From Pseudomonadota bacterium (GTDB lineage Bacteria > Pseudomonadota > Gammaproteobacteria > Burkholderiales > Burkholderiaceae_C), in assembly GCA_018241985.1 (NCBI GenBank), contig JAFECV010000087.1, forward strand, positions 1-7,880: a DNA stretch of 7,880 nt. The letters are read 5' to 3'. Made by a program: the position numbers and the translations under genes. Below, one piece after another: positions 1-4,894 of this stretch (the first letter of the stretch is position 1; each line of letters starts with the position of its first letter). A model generated the notes under the pieces. It ran no database searches, was not told where the DNA came from, and saw only the letters and a program-made list of their open reading frames with translations.

Positions 1-459
1 GCCGAGTGCCGCGAACTGGCGCACGATGCGCCGCGTCGCCATCGGAATCACCTCGACCGGCAGCGGAAAGCGACCCAGTACCTGCACCAGCTTCGACGCG
101 TCAGCGATGCAGACGAAGCGCCGCGCCTGCGCCGCGACGATCTTCTCGCGCGTCAGCGCGGCCCCGCCGCCCTTGATCATGCAGCCGCTCGGGTCGATCT
201 CGTCGGCGCCGTCGATGTAGACCGGCAGCTCGTCGACCTCGTTGCTGTCGAACACCGCGATGCCGTGGCCGCGCAGCCGCGCGCTCGACGCTTCCGAGCT
301 CGACACCGCGCCGCGGATCGAATCCTTGATCGTCGCCAGCGCGTCGATGAACTTGTCGACCGTCGAGCCGGTGCCGACACCGACCAGTTCCCCCTGCACC
401 ACGTACTGCAGCGCGGCGCGGCCGACCAGGGTCTTGAGTTCGTCTTGGGTCATCGGCAT
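1..459 (-). CDS. rpiA: Ribose-5-phosphate isomerase A, N-terminal 153 residues (runs off left edge)
   Basis: This enzyme interconverts ribose 5-phosphate and ribulose 5-phosphate in the cytosolic non-oxidative pentose phosphate pathway. The visible protein begins [10 protein letters not shown] and carries the RpiA signatures in order: phosphate-binding GTGST (residues 29-33), SSSEAS (53-58), DGADEIDP (83-90), [11 protein letters not shown] (96-106) and PLPVEVIP (132-139). By alignment from memory with E. coli RpiA (219 residues), Glu105 is the catalytic base (E. coli Glu103) and Lys96 and the Asp pair of DGADE are active-site residues. About 70 percent of the gene is present; the frame is intact and still open at base 1. 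The start is ATG at 459, with an in-frame ATG at 453 as alternative; neither has a strong Shine-Dalgarno sequence. The gene is divergent from pyrD. Recognition is very secure; only the exact start is uncertain. Confidence 0.96.
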   Translation of the reverse strand, partial: MPMTQDELKTLVGRAALQYVVQGELVGVGTGSTVDKFIDALATIKDSIRGAVSSSEASSARLRGHGIAVFDSNEVDELPVYIDGADEIDPSGCMIKGGGAALTREKIVAAQARRFVCIADASKLVQVLGRFPLPVEVIPMATRRIVRQFAALG

Positions 460-487
460 TTGAGAGAATCCGTCGTTCAACCCACGA

Positions 488-493
488 ATTATC
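488..493 (-). promoter_or_regulatory. Candidate -10 element for rpiA in the rpiA/pyrD divergent gap
   Basis: On the minus strand these bases read GATAAT, five of six matches to the sigma70 -10 consensus. They lie about 29 bases upstream of the rpiA start, which would give a leader of roughly 20-25 bases. No convincing -35 element is found 16-18 bases further up. The element sits immediately before the pyrD ATG, so this rpiA promoter would overlap the start of pyrD. It is a pattern match only. Confidence 0.3.
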
Positions 494-495
494 CG

Positions 496-1563
496 ATGTC
501 GCTGATCCCCTACGCGCTGGCCCGCCCGTTCCTGTTCGGGCTCGACGCCGAAGCCGCGCACGAACTCACGCTGCGCAGCCTGGAGCGCACGCAGGGCACG
601 CCGCTGGAATGGGCGTATTGCAGTGGCCGGGTCGACGACCCGGTCGAAATCGCCGGCCTGCGCTTCCCGAACCGGGTCGGCCTCGCGGCGGGCCTGGACA
701 AGAACGCGCGCTGCATCGACGGCCTGGCCGCGATGGGCTTCGGCTTCATCGAGGTCGGCACCGTCACGCCGAAGCCCCAACCCGGCAACCCGAAGCCGCG
801 CCTGTTTCGGCTGCCGCAGGCGCAGGCGCTGATCAACCGGCTCGGATTCAACAACGAGGGGCTAGACGCTTTCGTCGCGAACGTGCAGCGTTCCCGGCTG
901 CGCCGCGAGCGCGGCTCGAACGGCGCCACCCCGCGCATCGTGCTCGGCCTGAACATCGGCAAGAACGCGGCGACGCCGATCGAGCGCGCCGCGGACGACT
1001 ACCGCGCCGCGCTCGACGGCGTCTATCCCTACGCCGACTACGTGACGGTGAACATCTCGAGCCCGAACACGCAGGGCCTGCGCACGCTGCAGGGCGACGC
1101 GGCGCTGGATTCGCTGCTGGAGGTGCTGACCGAGCGCCGCGAGGCGCTGGCACGGCAGCATGGCAGGCAGGTGCCGCTGTTCGTCAAGATCGCGCCGGAC
1201 CTGGGTCCGCTGGAAGTCGACACCATCGCCGCCACGCTGCAGCGGCACCGGATCGACGGCGTGATCGCGACCAACACCACCGTCAGCCGCACCGCGGTGC
1301 ACGGCCTTGCGCATGCCGACGAGGCCGGCGGCCTGTCCGGCGCGCCGGTGTTCGACCTGAGCAACCGCGTGATCCGCCGGCTGCGCGCGGCGCTGGGCAA
1401 GAGCTTCCCGATCATCGGAGTCGGCGGCATCCTGAGCGCGCGGGATGCGTGCGCAAAAATAGAAGCCGGCGCCGACCTGGTGCAAATCTACACCGGCCTG
1501 ATCTACCAGGGCCCGGAACTCGTGCGCCAGGCGGCGCTGGCGATCCGCGGCATGCGGCGGTAG
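496..1563 (+). CDS. pyrD: Dihydroorotate dehydrogenase (quinone), class 2
   Basis: This membrane-associated FMN enzyme oxidises dihydroorotate to orotate with quinone as acceptor (EC 1.3.5.2), the fourth step of pyrimidine synthesis. The product has 355 residues (E. coli PyrD has 336). The N-terminal segment, residues 1-45, resembles the quinone-binding helices of class 2 enzymes. Other landmarks are [10 protein letters not shown] (62-71), [15 protein letters not shown] (88-102), INRLGFNN (113-120), GLNIGKN (151-157) and [11 protein letters not shown] (186-196). Ser189 matches the catalytic serine of class 2 enzymes (E. coli Ser175). Further on come KIAPDL (231-236), ATNTT (258-262), and GVGGI (308-312) with YTGLIYQGP (332-340) for FMN phosphate. 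The frame is open back to 265, but family alignment begins at [11 protein letters not shown], so ATG 496 is chosen. There is no recognisable Shine-Dalgarno sequence, so the message may have a very short leader. It is convergent with the bactofilin gene. Confidence 0.97.
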   Translation: MSLIPYALARPFLFGLDAEAAHELTLRSLERTQGTPLEWAYCSGRVDDPVEIAGLRFPNRVGLAAGLDKNARCIDGLAAMGFGFIEVGTVTPKPQPGNPKPRLFRLPQAQALINRLGFNNEGLDAFVANVQRSRLRRERGSNGATPRIVLGLNIGKNAATPIERAADDYRAALDGVYPYADYVTVNISSPNTQGLRTLQGDAALDSLLEVLTERREALARQHGRQVPLFVKIAPDLGPLEVDTIAATLQRHRIDGVIATNTTVSRTAVHGLAHADEAGGLSGAPVFDLSNRVIRRLRAALGKSFPIIGVGGILSARDACAKIEAGADLVQIYTGLIYQGPELVRQAALAIRGMRR

Positions 1564-1568
1564 GCACG

Positions 1569-1626
1569 AAAAGAAACGGCGCCTTGGGCGCCGCGGAAAA
1601 TCAACACGGCGCCGCTCTCGGCGCCG
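1569..1626 (-). terminator. Tandem GGCGCC hairpins, intrinsic terminator for the bactofilin gene
   Basis: Two perfect 7-bp stems lie between the convergent pyrD and bactofilin genes: 1577-1583 with 1587-1593 (3-base loop) and 1607-1613 with 1620-1626 (6-base loop). All four arms contain the hexamer GGCGCC. Read on the minus strand, the hairpin distal to the bactofilin stop is followed at once by TTTCTTTT (1576-1569), which fits an intrinsic terminator. The proximal hairpin is followed a few bases later by a weaker T run. The plus strand has no U tract after either stem, so termination of pyrD here is less certain. Confidence 0.65.
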
Positions 1627-1633
1627 CAGGCCC

Positions 1634-2185
1634 TCAGGCCGCGACCTGCAGCGGCGACTTCGCGGACGACTTCGACGCCATGTCGGCGCTGAATTCGACC
1701 TCGCCGGACAGGCGGCCGCCCTCTTCGATCACCACCTTGCCGTAGCGGATCTTGCCGGTGACCTTGCCGGTCGCGTAGATCACGAGCTTCTGGCGCACGG
1801 TCAGGTTGCCGTCGAACTGGCCGCGGATTTCGGCGATGTCGATCTCGGCCGAGCCCTTGAACGCGCCCTGCTCGGCGATCTGCATCACGCGCGAGTCCAT
1901 CGTGGCTTCGACCAGGCCCTCGACCACCAGCGTGTCGCAGTCGGTGATCTCCACCCCCTTGAGCTTGATGTTCGGTCCGACCGTGAGCTTGCTACCGCCC
2001 TCGGGCACTTTCGCAGCTGCGGCCGGCGCATGCGCGGCGGTGTTCAAGCCTTGCGAGGCGGCGGACGGCGAAACGCTTTGCACCGTGTTCAGTCCGCCCA
2101 CCGTGCTGGCGCCGGTCTGACCCGGACGCGGGCTGAAACCCTCGGATTCACGCTTGTTGCCGAAAAAGGGAGATTGAAGAGCCAC
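1634..2185 (-). CDS. Bactofilin (polymer-forming cytoskeletal protein)
   Basis: Bactofilins polymerise without nucleotide into filaments, usually under the inner membrane, and help position envelope or morphogenetic machinery. The 183-residue product has a variable, low-complexity N-terminus rich in Ala, Ser, Gly and Pro (about 1-62). The bactofilin (DUF583) beta-helix domain follows at about 66-166. It shows the repeating short strand/Gly pattern: GPNIKLKGVEI, then DTLVVEGLVEA, then GAFKGSAEIDIAEIRGQFDG, and ends in GKIRYGKVVIEEGGRLSGEV. There is a short Ser/Lys tail and no membrane segment. I chose GTG 2185 because GGAGGTG lies 5 bases upstream, at 2191-2197. A GTG at 2212 would add nine residues (MASSSGGGF) that consist mainly of translated ribosome-binding-site sequence. 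It stands alone, upstream of tandem terminators and downstream of the yqj-like operon. The family is secure; the cellular role here is not known. Confidence 0.9.
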   Translation of the reverse strand: MALQSPFFGNKRESEGFSPRPGQTGASTVGGLNTVQSVSPSAASQGLNTAAHAPAAAAKVPEGGSKLTVGPNIKLKGVEITDCDTLVVEGLVEATMDSRVMQIAEQGAFKGSAEIDIAEIRGQFDGNLTVRQKLVIYATGKVTGKIRYGKVVIEEGGRLSGEVEFSADMASKSSAKSPLQVAA

Positions 2186-2190
2186 GAAAC

Positions 2191-2197
2191 CACCTCC
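2191..2197 (-). promoter_or_regulatory. Strong Shine-Dalgarno that fixes the bactofilin start
   Basis: On the minus strand this reads GGAGGTG, an almost perfect anti-16S match, 5 bases before the GTG at 2185. It lies inside the coding sequence if the upstream GTG at 2212 is used, which argues against that longer start. Confidence 0.7.
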
Positions 2198-2260
2198 AGA
2201 AGAAGAAGCCACGATGGTATCGGCTGCACCCCGCCGAAAATGAAGGCTTGTGCAAGAGTG

Positions 2261-2285
2261 GTAACGAAAACGGGTTTCTCGTTAC
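2261..2285. promoter_or_regulatory. Perfect 7-bp dyad in the gap upstream of the bactofilin gene
   Basis: GTAACGA (2261-2267) is exactly mirrored by TCGTTAC (2279-2285), with an 11-base centre of A/C/G/T-rich sequence. It lies 60 bases downstream of the yqjK-like stop and 75 bases upstream of the bactofilin start. It could be an operator for the bactofilin promoter or a weak stem ending the upstream operon. There is no U tract directly after the stem on the minus strand, so an operator or RNA structure is as likely as a terminator. The function is unknown. Confidence 0.35.
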
Positions 2286-2345
2286 GAACTGGCGACCCGG
2301 CCAACGCAGACCTGGGTTGAAAGTATTCATAGCGCCGCACCCGCA

Positions 2346-2654
2346 TCAGCGCTGCAGTAGACGTGCGAGCCGCAACCAGCGCCCTGCCCGCTTCGCCGCG
2401 CGCCAGCCCAACCAGAGCCGCCGCGCCCAGCGCAGCGCACGCCTCGGGCGCAAGGCCGCCAGCAACGCGAGCGGCGCCAGCCACGCGAGCGGATGCTCGT
2501 GCATCCAGTGCGCGCCGTCGCGCGCAAGGTCTACCCAGGCCAGCGGCTGGGCCAGCGCCTGCGCGTCTTGCGCCAGCCCGAGCCGCAACTCGCTGCTGCG
2601 CGCGACCAGTTGCCGGCAGCGCAGCTCGAGTTCCAGTTCCCGGCCGCTGGGCAT
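2346..2654 (-). CDS. YqjK-like small protein, last gene of a yqjD-yqjE-yqjK-type operon
   Basis: The product has 102 residues, close to E. coli YqjK (99). Residues 1-35 are charged and helix-forming (RELELELRCRQL), as in YqjK-family N-termini. A hydrophobic stretch at about 54-68 (PLAWLAPLALLAAL) may touch or cross the membrane. The C-terminus is strongly basic and Trp-rich (RWARRLWLGWRAAKRAGRW, about 75-93), matching the RWARR/W pattern of E. coli YqjK. The ATG at 2654 lies 4 bases after the TGA of the YqjE-like gene, so translation is probably coupled. I see no strong ribosome-binding site. The function of the family is poorly known. Identification rests on gene order, length and the basic Trp-rich tail, not on a catalytic motif. 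Confidence 0.72.
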   Translation of the reverse strand: MPSGRELELELRCRQLVARSSELRLGLAQDAQALAQPLAWVDLARDGAHWMHEHPLAWLAPLALLAALRPRRALRWARRLWLGWRAAKRAGRWLRLARLLQR

Positions 2655-2658
2655 GGTG

Positions 2659-3063
2659 TCAGCCGCCGGTGTCCTGGCGCTTCAGCTCCGCCAGATCGCG
2701 CCGCAGTTCGTCGACCGATGCGCGCAGCATCCCGGCCGGGTCACGCAGTCGCCCGCGCGCGTGGCGGATCAGGACGGCACCGGCGATCAGCAGCAGCAGC
2801 GTCAGCACCGCGAGCACGACCAGCCCGTGGTATTGCCACAGCACCGCAACGATCAGGCCGCACAGCAGGATCACGCCGACGCCGAGCAGCATCAGGCCGA
2901 TGCCGGCCCACAGCAGGCCATCGAAGATCCGCAGCTTTTCCCGCTCCGCCTCGGCCAGCAGCAGTTCGATGCGGACCTGGGCCAGTTCCAGCGCGGTGGC
3001 AAGCAGCCGCCGCAGCGAGGCGAACAAGCCTTCGCGCCCCGATGGCGCGCCGGGTTCGGTCAC
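2659..3063 (-). CDS. YqjE-like inner-membrane protein (phage-holin-superfamily fold)
   Basis: The 134-residue product has an amphipathic N-terminal region (about 10-47, with LAQVRIELLLAEAEREKLR). Two hydrophobic helices follow, at about 49-76 and 78-100, joined by a tight turn (WQYHG). The charged C-terminal helix (about 101-130) ends in DELRRDLAELKRQ. This layout is typical of the YqjE/putative actinobacterial holin-X family, which is named for its fold; a lytic role is not implied. The GTG start at 3063 is 13 bases after the TGA of the DUF883 gene and lacks a clear Shine-Dalgarno sequence. No in-frame ATG lies before the first membrane helix, so GTG is kept. It is the second gene of a three-gene operon. 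Its likely role is as an inner-membrane partner of the DUF883 protein; this is inferred from gene order. Confidence 0.85.
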   Translation of the reverse strand: MTEPGAPSGREGLFASLRRLLATALELAQVRIELLLAEAEREKLRIFDGLLWAGIGLMLLGVGVILLCGLIVAVLWQYHGLVVLAVLTLLLLIAGAVLIRHARGRLRDPAGMLRASVDELRRDLAELKRQDTGG

Positions 3064-3076
3064 GGGCGCGTCGCCG

Positions 3077-3388
3077 TCAGCGACGGCCGATCAGCATGCC
3101 CAGCAACAGTCCGACGCCGGCCGCGGCGCCGATCGCCTTCCACGGGTTGTCATGCACGTAGTCGTCGGTCGCGCGGCCCGCGGCCCTGGCCTTCACGACC
3201 GCCGCGTCCTGGAACCGGGCGAGGTCCCCGCGCACCCGGGTCAGCCCGGCATCGATCTTCTGGCGCAACGCCGCCGTGCTCTCGCTCGCCTGGCTGGCCG
3301 TCATCCGCAGCAATTCCTCCGCGTCGGAGATCACGACGCGCACGTCGCTGATCAGCTTGTCTTTGTTGGTTCCGGTCAAATCGGGCAT
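3077..3388 (-). CDS. DUF883 family protein (YqjD/ElaB-like), membrane-anchored ribosome-associated
   Basis: The 103-residue product has a charged helical N-terminus (about 8-75), including ISDAEELLRMTASQASE, typical of DUF883. A C-terminal DNPWKAIGAAAGVGLLLGMLIGRR-type anchor occupies about 80-103, with the diagnostic NPW and a Gly-rich membrane helix. E. coli relatives YqjD, ElaB and YgaM are tail-anchored inner-membrane proteins; YqjD and ElaB were reported to bind ribosomes in stationary phase. The ATG at 3388 has AGGAAGG at 3395-3401, 6 bases upstream. This is the first gene of the operon, followed by the YqjE- and YqjK-like genes, the same order as yqjD-yqjE-yqjK in E. coli. A sigma70-like promoter lies upstream. 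Which of the DUF883 paralogues is the true orthologue cannot be settled here. Confidence 0.9.
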   Translation of the reverse strand: MPDLTGTNKDKLISDVRVVISDAEELLRMTASQASESTAALRQKIDAGLTRVRGDLARFQDAAVVKARAAGRATDDYVHDNPWKAIGAAAGVGLLLGMLIGRR

Positions 3389-3434
3389 GGCAGGCCTTCC
3401 TGGATTGAAACAATGAGTGTTGTGGGCAGCACGA

Positions 3435-3462
3435 TACTACCAACTGCACCACCGAGGTCAAG
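3435..3462 (-). promoter_or_regulatory. Sigma70-like promoter of the DUF883-yqjE-yqjK operon
   Basis: On the minus strand TTGACC (3462-3457) and TAGTAT (3440-3435) are separated by 16 bases: five of six matches at -35 and four of six at -10. Transcription would start near 3428, giving a leader of about 40 bases before the ATG at 3388, with a good Shine-Dalgarno in between. No start site has been mapped. Confidence 0.55.
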
Positions 3463-3627
3463 CCGCCGCAGTCGAGACCAGCCTCCCTGAACGCCGCCGG
3501 GGCTTGCCGGACGCGGCGATCCAGTCGAAGACGAAGACCCGAACGCGAAACCGATGTCCCGTACGGCCATGAAGGAGCCCGAAACATGGTTGCCGGTGCT
3601 CGCTGGATGTCTCTCGTCAATGAAATT

Positions 3628-4746
3628 TCACTGTTCTCCAATCCAGCGTGCAATCTTTGGCCAATGCTCCTTCAAAGTCCTTGCACCCATGAACAACCCG
3701 ATATGGCCGCCGGGCACGGTTTTCTTGATGAGGCGGTCTTCCGGTGTACCGGTATACCTGGCCGCATCGAGTACCTGCTCTGGCGTCGTTATGTCGTCAT
3801 CGGCACCCGCGAGTAAATATACGGGGCGAGTGATATGGCGAAGGTTGAGTTTGCGCCCTAGCGCAACAAACTCGCCTTTTGCAAGCCGGTTTTCCTTGAA
3901 TATCTGCTTGATCGTCTGAAGGTACCAGCGGCCAGGCAGGTCGATCGGGTTCTCATACCAGCGGGCAAAGGCCTCCTCCTTTGCGATATAGGCCGAATCG
4001 CCTATATGCTCGTACAGATCTACGTGTTCCTGGATGTAATGCTGAGAGGGGTGCATGTTCTTCCAGCCCTGCAGCATGAACTTGCCGCGCATCAGCCCAT
4101 CGCCCATCGCAACCAATTCCTCGTAGAAGGACATCGGAGACTCGTGGACCATGCGTTTGATGGGTCCGTTGCCGGCGTCGGTATCGATCGGCGCGCCTGC
4201 CAGAACCAGCGAATTGACCTTGGCGGGAAAGCGCGCCGCGATCATCGCCGAAACCCATCCGCCCTGGCATAGACCGACAAGGTTCACCCGACCGCCAAGA
4301 TCGTCGATCGCGACAACCATGTCGGCCAAGTAGTTGTCGATCTCAAGATCCTTCATGTCCTTCGTCGCGGACTTCCAGTCGGTCAGCGCGACATGGGTGA
4401 TGCCGTTCGTCAGGAGCGTCTCGATCAGGCTCTGCCCCTTATGGTAGTCGGCAATCATGGCAGTGTGGCCGGCATACGGTGCATTGACGAGCGTCGGAAT
4501 GCCGTGGCCCGGATTTCCATAATCGCGAAGAATCATGGTCCGGAGATCGAGACGGATTTCGTTTTGCGTAGCGAGCCGAGGCCGGAGTTCATCCTTGATC
4601 CTGATTTCCTCCTCAACGAATTTCAGATTTTTTGCGTAGAGCTCCAGCCCCTCTTCCGCCAATGAGGCTGCCATGGCCATGGGCCAGAAGGCAGGTACGC
4701 TCGCCAGCAACGGTTCGTTCGATTTAGGCGTCGATCCAGTTGTCAT
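3628..4746 (-). CDS. PhaC-like alpha/beta-hydrolase (polyhydroxyalkanoate synthase/depolymerase-related)
   Basis: The 372-residue product has no signal peptide and resembles the catalytic domain of PHA synthases. A helical N-terminus (about 15-60) precedes the core strand RTMILRDYG (69-77) and PTLVNAPYAGH (84-94). The synthase-like stretch HVALTDWKSATKDM (118-131) and IDNYLADM (136-143) follows. The nucleophile elbow is GLCQGGW (158-164), with Cys160 in place of the usual lipase Ser. Asp316 (or 317) in LLAGADDDIT and His348 in PGGHIGLFMG complete a Cys-Asp-His triad. The spacing is close to class III PhaC (Cys149, Asp302, His331; about 355 residues). Polymerase, depolymerase or another acyl transfer activity cannot be told apart by motif. 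ATG 4746 is preferred because AAGG lies 7 bases upstream; ATG 4761 is the alternative. It lies downstream of the P-type ATPase gene, possibly co-transcribed. A perfect palindrome TGAAATTTCA (3621-3630) overlaps the stop. GC is lower than in the genes to the left. Confidence 0.78.
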   Translation of the reverse strand: MTTGSTPKSNEPLLASVPAFWPMAMAASLAEEGLELYAKNLKFVEEEIRIKDELRPRLATQNEIRLDLRTMILRDYGNPGHGIPTLVNAPYAGHTAMIADYHKGQSLIETLLTNGITHVALTDWKSATKDMKDLEIDNYLADMVVAIDDLGGRVNLVGLCQGGWVSAMIAARFPAKVNSLVLAGAPIDTDAGNGPIKRMVHESPMSFYEELVAMGDGLMRGKFMLQGWKNMHPSQHYIQEHVDLYEHIGDSAYIAKEEAFARWYENPIDLPGRWYLQTIKQIFKENRLAKGEFVALGRKLNLRHITRPVYLLAGADDDITTPEQVLDAARYTGTPEDRLIKKTVPGGHIGLFMGARTLKEHWPKIARWIGEQ

Positions 4747-4894
4747 CTCTCGACCTTTCATAACTCAAAATCTCATCAGTATTGACCTGCAGCGCCACGC
4801 TCCACCGATCGAATCGACCAGCGGCAACCCCGAAACGACGAGGTCGACCAATGAGAGCACACAACGTACCAGTCAATATCGCCTGATCTTCACG

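Noticed and set aside
265..495. Extension of pyrD upstream to an ATG at 265
   Set aside because: The extra 77 residues overlap rpiA on the other strand, are Arg/Ala-rich and match nothing in PyrD; the family N-terminus begins at 496.
2248..3490. Long plus-strand open frames (over 360 codons) opposite the yqj-like operon
   Set aside because: They are Arg/Ser/Pro/Gln-rich translations typical of antisense frames in GC-rich DNA, with no family motif, while the minus strand holds three coherent membrane-type proteins.
4777..4880. TATTGAC inverted pair (4779-4785 and 4872-4878) between ATPase and PhaC-like gene as an FNR-type site
   Set aside because: The two 7-bp arms are 86 bases apart and each is only a half-site; no compact TTGAT-N4-ATCAA dyad exists, and no good -10 lies at the right distance from TTGACT.
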